A DNA stretch of 64,000 nucleotides from Heliocidaris erythrogramma (GCA_025617745.1 CM046853.1:7870873-7934872), one strand, 5' to 3'. Shown: positions 46,390 to 58,354, numbered from the stretch's first letter. Notes: a model not told the origin generated them from the letters alone. Made by a program: numbers and translations.

Positions 46390-47630
46390 CATAAGTTGAT
46401 TTTTACAAAATGGCGCCTGGATGACGTCACGATAATCTGATGACCTTGAAAAAGATGCGGGAACTTGACCTTATTAGGACTGATGACTGACGAAAATTTG
46501 AAGATAATTGACTATGCCAATTTTGAGAAATTGTGATATCAAATAGCACTATTTGACATTGCAGGATACTTGGGAGATAAACCCCATAGCTCTAATACAC
46601 GACAGGGAATCAGAATTTCCATAGGGTTGTACACAAACTACTGCATACTACTTTCTAATAGACATAACATGCAAAATAAGGCAGTTTATTACATGGTTAG
46701 TGATTGTTTATGTTATAATAGTCGAAGAGGATGGTAAAATGAAAGGCAAAAAGAAGCCAAAAAAAAAATAAATAATGGACCCACCGGGGATCGAACCTGG
46801 GTCACCGGAATGGGAGGCAAGTGCTTTGACCAATATACCAAAATATTTCCCATAGAGATAACACGTAAACGAAAAACGGGATTCTCAAATCCCATTTTGT
46901 AGTTAAAAATTGACAATGATCCCGTCATCAGATTGAAAAAACCGAACCCACATAGAAAGAGTATTTATCAGGCTACAACATATTTCAATCTGGGCGAATT
47001 TGGAGCACGGATGACCGAGGTTTTGCAATAAGAAGACGGGAATGCAGAATCAAGGTTTCATCAAAAGTCGTTTCTCATAGACAATACGTGTAAAACAGTG
47101 GAAATTGACATGTCCATATAATATTGTCAAATTAGACCATGATGCCGTTGTCAAAATGAAAAACCGTGGTGACTGATTTTGTAGGAAATTGCCTCAGCTA
47201 CAAGATATTAAAATCTAGGCGAAAAATGACCAATAATTACGAATCTAGAGCCAAATTTGCATAAATGTGATGACGTCAAAACATGAAAAATGGAAATTTT
47301 GACTTCTGGCGCCATTTTGATGACGTCATAATGTTTATAAGGGTCAAATGACCCATGAAATCATATCTATGATTCATCCCCTACCCAAAGATGAAAAAAA
47401 ATGGGGGGGTTTATGGACTATTTAAAGAGCTAGAGTTAATTTTGTAGAGGCATGTTTTTACGTTATTTTCGCCATAGACGCGCGCACGGATTTTGAACTT
47501 TGACGCGCCCGTACGACCTTATTATTGATTGAAATTGATTCCAAGTTGATGGAAATGATGAAGAAAAGTGTCAGCATTGCAAATCAATCGAAAAAACAGC
47601 GTTTTAACGTTATTTACGACATGCGCGCAC
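46390..47630. repeat. Repeat with TGACGTCA and GGCGCC motifs
   Basis: AAAATGGCGCC-x4-ATGACGTCAC at 46408 and TCTGGCGCCATTTTGATGACGTCATAA at 47306 are related blocks about 900 bp apart, GGCGCC being in both. A poly-G patch lies at 47403. Probably an old element; ends not fixed. Confidence 0.4.
46776..46850 (-). pseudogene. tRNA-like sequence, Gly(CCC)-like, degenerate
   Basis: On the minus strand a D-arm-like TTGGTATATTGGTCAAAGC, a loop CTCCCAT (anticodon CCC) and a good T arm GGTTCGATCCC are followed by CGGTGGGTCCA. The 5' acceptor strand (GGAAATA) fails to pair with GGGTCCA and the anticodon stem has mismatches. It is therefore more likely a tRNA-derived repeat or pseudogene than a functional tRNA. 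An A run follows. Confidence 0.5.
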
Positions 47631-47639
47631 GTAAAACGG

Positions 47640-47905
47640 AGATGCAAAGGTCATGGGTTCGAACCCCCACATGGCAGTAGTGTCCTTTGGCAAGACATTT
47701 ATCTACATTTGCCACTCTCCTCCCAGGTGCTAAATGGGTACCCATTAGGTTGTGAAGGTCAGTGTAATTGGATTAGCATGTGCGTGCCCATAAAAAGGCG
47801 ACCAGGTGGAATGCTCCCCAGGGAGTGGATGTTTGTGCACTGTAGTGTTGTTTCTGGTAAAAAGCTTTATAAGAAACTGTTGTTATTATTATTATTATTA
47901 TTATT
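47640..47905 (+). mobile_element. tRNA-derived SINE, 5'-truncated
   Basis: It starts near the B box (GGGTTCGAACCCC). The central CCTTTGGCAAGACATTTATC through GCCACTCTCCTCCCAGGTG is shared with the SINE at 2620. Tail (TTA)n at 47881-47905. It lies in the CAPZA last intron. Confidence 0.8.
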
Positions 47906-48113
47906 AAAGCAGACCAACAGGTGTCTTAATCCTCTCTGATTGACAATGTTTTTTTATGACTAACACCTCTATACCCTATGACTATCATTTCCCAAAGAGA
48001 CTGCCCTGCCTGACCTAGCACCAAATAGGATTATAGGCTGCTTGTCAACATTAACAAAAAAAATCATCACTTGCATTTTCCCCAGACAGCATGACAACTG
48101 CTTGTCAACTTAC

Positions 48114-48270
48114 TGTGACTTCGAGGGGTATCTTGATCTCCTTATGGCTGACGAGTTGGACATTGCCATCTTCATAGTAGTGTACTTGCACCTTGATGAG
48201 CCCACTTGCCTCTACGGACCCACCTGACTGGTCAAAGTTCACTGTCCATTGTGATCGCCAGCGACCATTC
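48114..48270 (-). CDS. CAPZA: F-actin capping protein subunit alpha, internal exon E
   Basis: This 157-nt exon starts with one base (the G of the TGG Trp codon in FWNGRW) and then encodes [40 protein letters not shown] and [12 protein letters not shown]. It matches vertebrate NGRWRSEWKFTI through [26 protein letters not shown]. The acceptor is TTTTTACAG and the donor is GTAAGTTG. The reading phase requires an upstream exon ending in TG, and no such exon was found between this one and 53442. Confidence 0.95.
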
Positions 48271-49457
48271 CTGTAAAAAAAAACATGGATAATACATGAA
48301 TACTTGATGGAGATAAGGACATCACGAGTGCAATACGATCATGTCTATAATACCAATTACAATCACTTTTTCAAAGTTGAATAATTTTTTCATCGTTATC
48401 AAAAACAGTTTGGGGCCTTGGAGCGATTTTTTACCACAAAGCTACTGCAATAGTGCCAATGGCCCCTGTATTTTACTTTTCTTTTTCTTGAGGATAAACA
48501 TTTTGTTATTCTTACAGTCCTGGTAATGAAATAAAATATAATAAAATAAAAGAAAAATTGGTAAAAAGAAAAATGAAACAAATGAAGGCTGCCTTTTACC
48601 CAACATGTTAGCTTCATATTCATTCCTGATATATGACAATTGACAAACAAATTCACATTTGGTCAATGAAGCCAACAAATACCAAAAGCTATCAAAGTTG
48701 GCCTTATCTGATAAATCACAAAAACAAAAAAACAAAACATATTTTCAATTTGGATATGATGGTCAGAAGCATTTATCAAAACTCCACCGAGCAAAAATAT
48801 ACTTTAAAGAGAAGGTTGAGTTCTGGGAAAGGTGAAAAAAATAATTTGTGAGCTTTCTCATTCTCTTTATGTCAATTTGGAAGATTATCATTGAAAGAAA
48901 AATCCTCTGAAAATTACTACTCTTCAAATGCCCTCATATCAAAAACATGACACGAAACAGCTGAAATATACAGGCTGAACTTTCATGCCTCATGTGTGTG
49001 TACCGCTAGTCCCATTTACATATTTCTTTGTGCAGTGCATGTGACTCTCATCAGGACCGAGTCAATTTCATTTAATTATGGTCATTCCAAAAGCTAACAG
49101 CATATACACCAATTCTTATCTAACATATCATAAACCTTTCCCAATTGCATCCAGACATTTTCTTTCACAATGTAATTGCATGACCAGAACTAACTTTATC
49201 TTTAATCATTAACAAAGAATTTAACCCATCAACAAGAAAAATCCACATATTGTGAATTGGCTAATTAATTTTTCATTGAGAATCCTAACAAAGTATACCA
49301 GTTGCATGATGAGATAGAGTAAAAGCCTGTGCACCTTTTGTAATATTACCATGAGTCATCGACTCAAATGTTTTGAAGAACAATAGGCTATAATTATTTT
49401 TTAAATTGGCTAAGTAATGAAGAGTTCAAAATTTGTTTCCCAATAAAAAAATAGGGC
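48271..49457. other. CAPZA intron, expected exon not found
   Basis: The coding phase needs an exon ending in TG upstream of 48270. A weak minus-strand candidate near 48674-48700 ends SFW but lacks the family signature. Otherwise AT-rich intron. Confidence 0.5.
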
Positions 49458-49695
49458 AATAGACCTGTTTACTAAGGTGATTCAAATTTTATGCATACTT
49501 TTGAAACAAAGGTTGTTCTTGACAACCTGAAAGCTTGCCAGAGGCTTGTCAGACATAGCAACAAGTAATATATGCAAACTGGATTCCAAGTATTGTAGTT
49601 CATTCATTAATAACAGGTTAATGGAATACCTCGTTACTAGGTCCCCAGGAAAGAAACATCCATAAATTTGAATCACTTTAGTAAACAGGTCTATT
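49458..49695. mobile_element. 238-bp MITE with AATAGACCTGTTTACTA ends
   Basis: 32-bp TIRs with one mismatch, starting AATAGACCTGTTTACTAAGG and, inverted, AATAGACCTGTTTACTAAAG. An internal hairpin AGGTTGTTCTTGACAACCT is present. A worn relative lies at 26450. Confidence 0.85.
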
Positions 49696-49710
49696 TTCTA
49701 AATTGCTGAT

Positions 49711-51120
49711 TAGGCCTCGGACGAATAACATTTTTACTATTCGAATATTCAAGCAAACAGAGTTTCAAAATCTATCGTATGTGAGCGTGACAGTTACCTG
49801 TCCGCAGTGGCCGACGCGTAGGTACCTTCGCGACGGTACCAGCCTGCGATCAAAATGCCACCCCACGCTCGAATTTAGATGCTGCAGATTTTTGTCACGA
49901 TAATTCTAGACCTTAAGAAATTTTGAAATCAAATAAACATAATGTGGATTTCTTCTTAATTGTTGAGAATGACACTAAGGTGAATTTTCATAGCTCTGGA
50001 AAATGCCCAAGAAATTTCGGGAAATGGAAAGTATTACGTCAAACTCAACTTCCGGTTGACAGCAGCAACGCTCACTCTAGTCTAGTCAAGTACTTCCAAA
50101 CCCAAGATGAAATGGGATCAAAATTATGATCAAAAGAACAAAATAAATATCAAACAATTGCTAGACATGATTACCTTACGGTGATGTAGCTTACTTGGTT
50201 TAGCAATAAATTTAGGGGAGTAGAAAATTACAATGATATTAAATTTGAAGGTTAATTTCATATCAAACGTCGAAACAATCGAGTAACAACACGCATGCGC
50301 AAACACAAGGGAAAAAGCCACAAACTTTATGACAAAATAGGATCACAAGGACTCCCAGAAAATATATCAGATAATAATATGAGACACAGTTACGACACAA
50401 GTTTACCGTAAAGTGATGATATTTTCTATTTTCAAACAATCCTGTAAGGGTCAATGAAACTGGAGTGAAATGATATTCGAAAGTTAAAAATAATTCTTAC
50501 TTTATCGTACATCTCAAAGGAAACATTCAAGCCACAGTGCGCATGCGCTAACACAAGCAAGGAAGCCACAGAATACCAGACGAAATAGGATTACAAAAAA
50601 AAACAAAAAAATAATATCACATAGACAGCTATAACACAGGATTATTGTAAAGTGACGATTTTAATTTTGCAACGATCTTTCATATTTGAAGAATTACATT
50701 CATCTTACTCCATATTGGAGCTGAACTAGCTAGCAACAGGCGCAGAGCTCTGCAGACAGTAGTGAGCTAGGCCATGATCGTACCGGGTGACGACATGTAT
50801 AAACTGATTGTGGCTGATCGGCTTGTGTGTTTCATTGTCGAAGTGACGCCATAACTCTTTTACTTTCGTAACTTTTCATGGCATTTTTTTGACCTCTGTT
50901 GTATTACTTTAGAAAGTAAAATGTCTTTTTACGCCTTTTATGTGCTTATCATCTGTTATGCAGTATTTTCTGATGTTATAAAGATCATTTTTGTCATGAT
51001 GCTTTAGATAATCGAATGTCCAAATCACTATTCGTCATTCGACGAATATTCGAATAGTGAGTAAAGCGGTATTCGATTACCGATCGGCGGTAAGCTATTC
51101 GAATATTATTCCCAGGCCTA
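49711..51120. mobile_element. 1.41-kb hAT-like element in CAPZA intron
   Basis: TTGCTGAT flanks both ends (49703-49710, 51121-51128). Termini are TAGGCCTCGG and, inverted, TAGGCCTGGG. Near each end are TATTCGAATATT palindromes (49739, 51050, 51095). Two diverged internal direct repeats of about 240 bp carry GCATGCGC-AACACAAG and GCCACA...GA(C)AAATAGGAT (50290, 50530). No transposase frame. Confidence 0.85.
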
Positions 51121-51692
51121 TTGCTGATATCATTTCTGTCTGTTCATTTTTTTTTCTTCCAGATATATGATGTTTCCTTAAAAAAGTGAATCTTGGTAGG
51201 CAAAAAAGCTTTACAAATTTAGCCCTTGAAAAGTCCCTGTCACTGAGGACTTTAATAGGAAAACAGTTCCAATATATCATCTCACCAGTAGTTGTTTGGC
51301 TGGAACAAGTGATCCTCAATACATGCTACAAGGAAGATCTTCTTGTCTTTAGTCCTACCAAATACCTGGAAAAGAAGAATATATGGAGTTTAAGAAAGTG
51401 AGATACAGAAAATTACATGAAACAAAGAAATAGGCAGAAAAAAATTAAAACAATGTTTCACTTTATGTACTCGGGAAAATATCAGTAGTAGTGGAGTGCA
51501 GGGACTAACTCCTTCCCTTTAAAATAGTGGATTTGTTAACAGAACTACACATACAAGATCACAGTATATGGTTCCATAAAAAAAGTCACCAACACACACA
51601 AAGGCATGTATTGTTTTTTCAAGTAATCAAATATGTTAAGTTTCAGTTTCTATACAAGACCACTTAATATTAGTTTTAAAGGCTCGTACTCA
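51121..51692. other. CAPZA intron
   Basis: Non-repetitive AT-rich sequence. A plus-strand pyrimidine tract TTTTTTTTTCTTCCAG (51149) looks like an acceptor but is on the opposite strand to CAPZA. Confidence 0.4.
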
Positions 51693-51703
51693 CATACCCA
51701 CAC

Positions 51704-52998
51704 ATGTTTTAATTTCAGACTATTTGCAGATGATTCAAATATTTTCCATGCATTTCCCTCCAATCAAGTAAACATTGATTTATCAGACATTACCAAAAAT
51801 TTGACTTATATAAGTGATTGGTGTGATGCAAATAAAATAACAATAAATATCAATAAAACAAATTATATGGTGATTAAATCCAAAAGAAAACGGGTAAATA
51901 CGGAAGGTTTGATCAAAATGAAGGGCCACATTCTGAATGAGGTTGAAGTTGCATCCTTTGTTGGGATTCACATTGATAATTATTTAACCTGGAAGAATCA
52001 TATAAATAGAACATGTACAGTGCTCCGCAAAAAAGTTGGAATTATGTATCGGTTGAGGCACCTTGTTCCACGTTACATACTATTATTGTTGTTGAAGTTG
52101 AAGTATGGGGATGTGTGTATAGTTCATTTGTTGACAGAATATTCATTATACAGAAAATGATTGTTAGGGCTATTACCTTTAGTGGATTTATGACACCGTC
52201 TGGGCCTTTATTTCTCGCTTTGAAAATCTTAGATATTTACAAGTTTCACAGGTTTCAAACAGCTACCTTCATGTATAAGTTAATACATCAACAACTTCCC
52301 CATTCTGTATATGAATATTGCCAGTTTTTCGATCACAGGTATCATACGAGACAAAAAGATAGCAAAAGTCTCATTTTACCAAAAGTAAAGACTGAGCATG
52401 GAAAGAGGTCAATTTCATTCTACGGTTCTAGAATATGGAATTCATTGCCCTTAGATATTAAAGAGAAACTGTCTGTCAAAACATTTTGTAGGAAGTTAAG
52501 AGAAATGATGCTAATGGAATATCTAGAGTGATGTATCACTTTTTTGTTTGTTTGTTTTTTGTTTTTTTTGTGTGTGTTTTGTTTTGTTTTGTTTTGTTCC
52601 CCCCCCCCCCCCCCTTGGTATTTGTGAATATATAACCTATAGTTTTATAGATACAGGTATTTTGTTTACACTCAATGAACAAACTTTTGTTTTTGCTTTT
52701 ATTGATGTTGATTGCGTGTGTGTATATATATACATACTCTTCTTGCTAGTATTTACAGTTTTTACTGATTATTGTAAGACCTTAATTTGTAGAGTATTTG
52801 TATTCTTAAAATTTAATTAGTGTTTTACGTAGTCTTTAATTATATCACATTTACATAATTTTTGTCAGGGAACCACACATTCATTAGCCATTTCAGCTAT
52901 TTCGTGGTCTCCCATTACCATTCACATTTGTAAATGCCTTGTAAATATGTTTCATATATTGTTTTAGAAATGGTAATAAATTCATTCATTCATTCATT
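51704..52998 (+). mobile_element. LINE 3' fragment with (ATTC)n tail and 11-bp target duplication
   Basis: CATACCCACAC lies at 51693-51703 and 52999-53009. The RT remnant begins at the catalytic motif (RLFADDSNIFHAFPS) and continues KSKRKRVNTEGL, EVASFVGIHIDNYLTWKNHI, then, frameshifted, KILDIYKFHRFQTATFMYKL and FYGSRIWNSLPLDIKEK. A poly-C run lies at 52599-52614. Severely 5'-truncated, in sense opposite to CAPZA. Confidence 0.9.
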
Positions 52999-53009
52999 CA
53001 TACCCACAC

Positions 53010-53441
53010 GTGTATCTGAAAATGCTATCATTTTCATCAACCTATGTACACTCATGATTCATCTTATAAAATATTTGATTTCAACTTAAAAGTAGATGTA
53101 CTTTAATGTACAGTTATGGATGCAGTACTGAAGTGCATACAATAACAAAGTGAAGTTGCAGTAGTGTAACAAACAAATCTTTGTTGAGTTAATTTTGTAA
53201 CTTACCTATATGTACGTGTAGGTGCAGTACATGTATATTTTTTGACTGCTGGAAACTTCCTAAAAATTTTCATATGAAATTAAAATCACATATTCTAATA
53301 GTAGTTTCCTTTGAAACTGTAACTTAATTCTCATAAGAATATAAACAAAATAAATGTATAGATACAACTTCCAAATTCTGTTTTCTTGTCGCAAAACCCT
53401 CGATGAAAATGACTACCATTTTTATGAAATATGATACTCAC
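53010..53441. other. CAPZA intron
   Basis: No element or exon found. Confidence 0.4.
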
Positions 53442-53648
53442 TGCACTGTTTCCATGAGGGAAATGATCCTTGATATATCCTGCTACAGCCTCAGACAAGG
53501 CTAACCTCCATGGTTCTGAGTTAGTATCGATGCTTGTAGGTTGTGGGTCACTGGCCTCTTTTCTCATGTGATCGTACTTGAAGGTCTGCTTGGAATTAGG
53601 GTCTAAGAAGCGTCCATTGTGTTGATCATTGTATTGTGTGATTAGGGT
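53442..53648 (-). CDS. CAPZA: F-actin capping protein subunit alpha, internal exon D
   Basis: This 207-nt exon is exactly 69 codons, phase 0 at both ends. It encodes TLITQYNDQHNGRFLDPNSK, then QTFKYDHMRKEASDPQP, then a variable stretch and IKDHFPHGNSA. The segment RFLDP-x4-F-x-FDHLRKEASDPQP is a hallmark of metazoan CAPZA (about residues 80-105), and here it is RFLDPNSKQTFKYDHMRKEASDPQP. The acceptor is TTGCAATTAG and the donor is GTGAGTAT. An open frame runs past the donor into the intron (VSIIFHKNGS and onward), but it does not match the family, so the donor was placed at GCA|gtgagt. Confidence 0.95.
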
Positions 53649-54507
53649 CTAATTGCAAGAGGGAGCAGAAGTGAAAAGAAGTAAGATGCTTGCTTGCTTG
53701 CATGTACATGTATTCACATTCTCTTAGCAAACAATAATATAATCCCACACACGTAAACTAGATAAAAAATGTCCCATGAAAAAAAAGCCAGGAGTCACAG
53801 TATTAAATCTACAAAACAAATTTGAGCCCATTCTAATCATCCATTGTCAAGACATGTCTCATGCATTATAATCTGTACATACTGTATGACCCATGAACAC
53901 TGTAATATGTCAATTATAAATCATTCTAAAATTTATCACGAATTAAATTTAATTTGCAGTGAGATGATTTTCATGAACTTGATAAACTAAGGTTGATTGA
54001 AATACAAATATATTACATACTACATGTTGTTCATAAAGCTCTTATGAAATGGGCAAGTTTACAGCAAGTTTAGCAAATTGTGAGTAATAGCACATCAACA
54101 TGCAGCTTTTAATGTGTAGTGCATTTTTATCTTTACTCATTCAGTTTATTCTTTTAATTATTTTCACATGTATGAACTACAAAATATCAAGTCCTAGAGC
54201 ATGTAAACTCCTGCAATACTATTTACACAAAACACAATTTTGGGTGGCTCACAAGCCCTATGTGAGATACATGAACAGGTAATCATGCAGTTACAATTGT
54301 TTATGCAAGACTCGATTATCTCATATACTGCTTGTTAGTCACTCAAAACATTAAAAACAACTTCCTAAATCTTTGTTAGCAAAGGAAAAGCTAGCAAACA
54401 GCTACATATGTAGTTTAAGCAATGTCTAAAATCAACAAAACAGATAATGGATGAGTTGCAGTACAATCAATGGTAGATGTAGGTAGAGGATTCTCGGACT
54501 ACATGTA
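53649..54507. other. CAPZA intron, AT-rich
   Basis: No element or exon found. Confidence 0.4.
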
Positions 54508-54842
54508 CTACCCCCTGGACAACTACCCCCGGACAACTACCCCCCCCCAGGACAATTACCCCAAGGACAACTACTCCCCAGAACAACTACCCCCAGGACA
54601 ATTACCCCCTAGGACAACTACCCCCATGACAACTACCCTCAGGACAAACTACCCCCCCCCCCCCCCCGGACGACGACCCCAGAATCTGGGGGTAGTTGTT
54701 CGGGAGGAAAATTGTCCTTGGGGGTAGTTGTCTTGGGGGGTAATTGTCCTGGGGGTAGTTGTCCTGGGGGGTAATTGTCCTAGGGGGTAGTTGTCCAGGG
54801 GGTAGTTGGCCGGGGGTAATTGTCCAGGGGGTAGTTGTCCGG
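54508..54842. repeat. Inverted minisatellite of 15-bp units
   Basis: Tandem AGGACAACTACCCCC-like units run 54508-54646. After a 20-C run (54647-54666) and a short spacer they continue as the complement, GGGGGTAGTTGTCCT, to 54842. About nine units lie in each direction. The proline-rich frames on both strands come from the repeat. Confidence 0.9.
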
Positions 54843-54901
54843 ATACGAGGTAGAGATACCAAGTCCCACTAAACAAAAATGAAATATAGCGCTCTATGTA
54901 C

Positions 54902-54965
54902 CTGTTTGTCTGCTCCATCAATAGTGGCTGGTATGAATTGGTCCGTGTTGTATTTGGCAAATGCT
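54902..54965 (-). CDS. CAPZA: F-actin capping protein subunit alpha, internal exon C
   Basis: This 64-nt exon encodes EAFAKYNTDQFIPATIDGAD followed by KQ. It matches [22 protein letters not shown] of vertebrate CAPZA. The first base finishes the Glu codon left open by the 62118-62169 exon, and the exon ends exactly after CAG, in phase 0. The acceptor is TTTAACAG and the donor is GTACAT, a non-consensus but usable donor. The 1.25-kb intron that follows contains an inverted minisatellite. Confidence 0.93.
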
Positions 54966-57723
54966 CTGTTAAAGAAAAAGCATGGAACAAGTTCATTATA
55001 AAAAATTACAGCAAAGTTTAATAAGGGCCAGTGATCGCAAGACAGCAGATAGCAATTAGAAACAGTGTGACTGATCACTTGGCTTGAGAAAGTCCACAGG
55101 AGTGGACGAAAACTTGCAAACAAATTTTAAGGTTGGTAGAAGCTCAAACTACAATTGTATTAGGTTTCAATGTGTTCAAAGACTCAGGCATCCATACATA
55201 CAGTAATTCCAAATAGTATTTTCAATTAGAAAAGTTTCTAGTACAGGTTGTCATCTTGGTGGAAACATAAAATTATACGATGTACTTGCACGTAAATCAG
55301 TAGCAAGTGTAGATTGTTAAAGACCCACATACATGTATATCAGGTACAAACTATATATATATATATTTTTTTCAATACCATTATTTTCTACCAAATTCTC
55401 AACTCATCATCTTATTTTCGACCCAAAAAGCAGCTGAATATGTGACCCCCCCCCCCTTTATTTTGCTTGTCATACAATTTTGGAGTAAAAAGACACCCCC
55501 AAAATCTGAAGAACTGTTTCTTAATTTTTTTGTTGCTACAGTTGTCAGAAATTTTCTATACTGTGCCCCCCCCCCTTGCAAAATCCTAGATCTGCCCCTA
55601 CATCTGATCACTAGAACTTGGCAGCGACTAGTACTGTATCATTACTTATTTAGAAACTTACATGTACATAATACAAATGAGTGGATCAACCTTCATAGAA
55701 TTATCATCCTGATATATGCAATTTCATCAGAAATATTAGCACCATTGCAATTTGTATACGCACTACGTTACTTTTCTACACAAAACATGTAGGTGTTGTA
55801 ATACTAATATACACATGTCATGTCATTACATGTAATGTTTATGACATGGATTTGTTAATATGTGAAATGTAAAATGTAAATAAGTAGAGCACAGTGGAAA
55901 AGCAGTTCGCAAGCATAAAATGACCATGCTAAATATTGCAGCTTCACAGAAAATCTGTCAATATTTTTTCTCCAAAATGATGATCACCCACTACAACTAC
56001 TGTTAAATATTTTGACGATGTCATGAAAGTAGTTGACCTGTAATCAATTTGTCTTATCGTATGAAGTAAGAAAATATAGTCCTAGAAGTTTATAGAAATA
56101 ACAACAACTAATGTTGAGAACATGATTAATAATTTTCATTTTCATTTAAAAACAGAAAAAGTACACTGTACTCTATTCTCTCTTTTTCTGTTCAAGGGTC
56201 ATTTATAGCAACTCGTTTAAAGCTTTTTGGTGACACCACCACTATCAATATACATGTCAACCAGTTTTAATGTTAAAATGTATCAAAACTATGGTAATAA
56301 TTTCAAGAAATTCCCAATAATTGTCACAAACCAATGACCCTTTGGACAGCCTTTTTATTTCCAAAGTCAAATAGCACCTATAATCTACTGGATACATCAC
56401 TAGCCTGTATGTCTACTTCAGAATCATAAACATGTAGTCCCTTTGATTTAGATCCAGGCAATCTACTATGCAGTCAATGTTCATTATACTGCCAAGTGTG
56501 AATGTGAAAGCAATTAAAGCACATTTGTAGGTGCTTGTAGTTCACAAAGGGTAGCTGAAAGGCATTCACATCATGATCATTTATGGAGTCTGTAGAAAGC
56601 AACTGTGGTATTCACCTTTTAGCAGATGTCATGTGCTTCCATTGTAGCAGTTAAATTATTAGAAAAGTGATAGCTTTACAATCTGCATACTAGTTAAGCA
56701 TCTTTAAGCAATCCTGTTTACAAATCCTAAGTTTCAAGTGACTATCAAAAGTTGGGTTATTGCAATCACCATCCTTATTTTATTTTAAGCTCCAAGTATA
56801 CAGTGACAGTGTCATAGCTCTTTCAGTAGTAATACATAATATGTTCATCTTCTTCCTGTTTTGATTATTGCAATGGTCAAGCAATATGATTGTTATTACA
56901 ATTCTGCACAAATCTATTTTCACACACATTGCTTGTGAATAGAATTATGGTTTCTCTAGTTACTTACAATTCAAACAATTTAACTAGATCTTTTGACATT
57001 AATGTTTTAGTTCAGTACATTCTGAATACATGCAATGTTAAAAAAAAGTTTCATTGATTTACAAAGGAAATTAACTTAAAGATGCTATAAAATATTTTAT
57101 GAATGAACAGCATGACAATTAAGGAGACAAACAACCACCCCCCCCCCCCAGAAAAAAGAAAAAAATTGAGCCCCTTTTGTCTGTATGCATTCGCTTTATT
57201 AATTAAAAAATGCTCACAATTTTCATTTCTAACAATGTGGCTAAAGCCTAAACACTTTTTCTTGAAAATTTCTACACTTCAACATATTCTTTTGTAAATA
57301 GTACGATAGATAATCTATCATACTATTTACAAAAATTTATGTACATGTACATGTACATGTATGTATAAATCAACCACTTATATTTTGAATTGAATGATGA
57401 GAGTTATATTTTTCATGTTTATCAGATAAGACATACTTCAGTCAGCACTCTTAAGCATGAAAGACAAAACAATGTAGAACAGCTTATTGCAAATATGTAC
57501 ATGCACTATATGTACCGTATATACTCTCTAGTCTATTCAAAATCCCAACACTTGCAAGGTCAATTTGATTACATGTAGATGAAGTATTCTTTGAAAATTA
57601 CAGCACAGTTCTGGTTAGTCGCACCCACGGACGCTAGATGGTGCTATCGCGCAAGTACACGGATAGTCAATGCGTGATTCGGCCCACTATGCATGCACAC
57701 ACTTCTGATACCGCTTCCGATAC
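54966..57723. other. CAPZA intron; decayed repeat end and hairpin
   Basis: 55440-55600 has two C runs (55446, 55566) and ends GCAAAATCCTAGATCTGCCCC, a worn CAGGGGCAGATCTAGGA-type repeat end. A 45-bp palindrome is at 57290-57334. (TACATG)n is at 57340-57362. The rest is AT-rich without a supported exon. Confidence 0.5.
57290..57334. repeat. 45-bp palindrome
   Basis: TTTTGTAAATAGTACGATAG pairs with CTATCATACTATTTACAAAA. 22-bp arms, one mismatch, one central base. Confidence 0.9.
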
Positions 57724-58056
57724 CACAGGCATAGGCGAATGAATCTGGAGATTTTTTCTTTCTGTGATTGGTCCCCCTATGTTTATCAATGACGTATTCT
57801 GCATGCCTGTGTGTTCATCGACCCGGGATGCCCTTTGCATCCCACCAAACCCAGGATTTTTTCCCTGAAGGAGCTAAGAAGTGGCGGTATGTATGCAATT
57901 TTAGGCATTTTTATCGCTACTTACCTTGTTCTTGTATAGTTTGAGTGGTTGATTTAGTGAAATGTGTCAGAATCTTTGTATTTTATGGCAGTTGAGTTCG
58001 TTATCTATCGATGCGTCATTGAATAACCGTGCCGCAGTGAATCGCCTATGCCTGTG
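57724..58056. mobile_element. 333-bp MITE-like element with CACAGGCATAGGCGA ends
   Basis: CACAGGCATAGGCGAATGA at the left and, inverted, CACAGGCATAGGCGATTCAC at the right. The inside is CpG-rich (CATCGACCCGGGATGCC near 57817) and contains CAATGACGTATTC. No target duplication identified. Confidence 0.65.
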
Positions 58057-58354
58057 AGAGGCATAGAAATGGGCTTGTCATGCAGTCAGCCCTTCGATTT
58101 TGGGTTTTGACTATCGATAGTGCATGCCTAATATAGCAACGAAGAATATGTCAACGTATTTTTCAGCACATGATATGGACTATTTAGCCCTCATTTTTCA
58201 CTATTTATGAGATTTTCAGGTAAGTTTTGAGCCATCTGTGTGATAATTGGAATATTAAGCATTATTTTAAGGCATGATTTGTGACTGTGAGTGCTTTTTT
58301 AATTTTTTTGTGGGAGTGACTATTCTGGTTTGATTTTTATAAAAATGCTGAAAG

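Noticed and set aside
46776-46850. Functional tRNA-Gly(CCC)
   Set aside because: The acceptor and anticodon stems do not pair; kept only as a tRNA-like pseudogene.
48674-48700. Candidate for the missing CAPZA exon ending SFW before GTATTT
   Set aside because: The peptide lacks the HQFQPKNFW signature and the donor is weak; short chance matches of this kind are common.
54470-54996. Proline/tyrosine-rich frames on both strands resembling a structural protein
   Set aside because: Produced by the inverted minisatellite; both strands give the same sort of peptide.
57604-57900. CpG-containing stretch as an alternative CAPZA first exon
   Set aside because: It coincides with a MITE-like element and no in-frame exon reaching the donor/acceptor phases was found.
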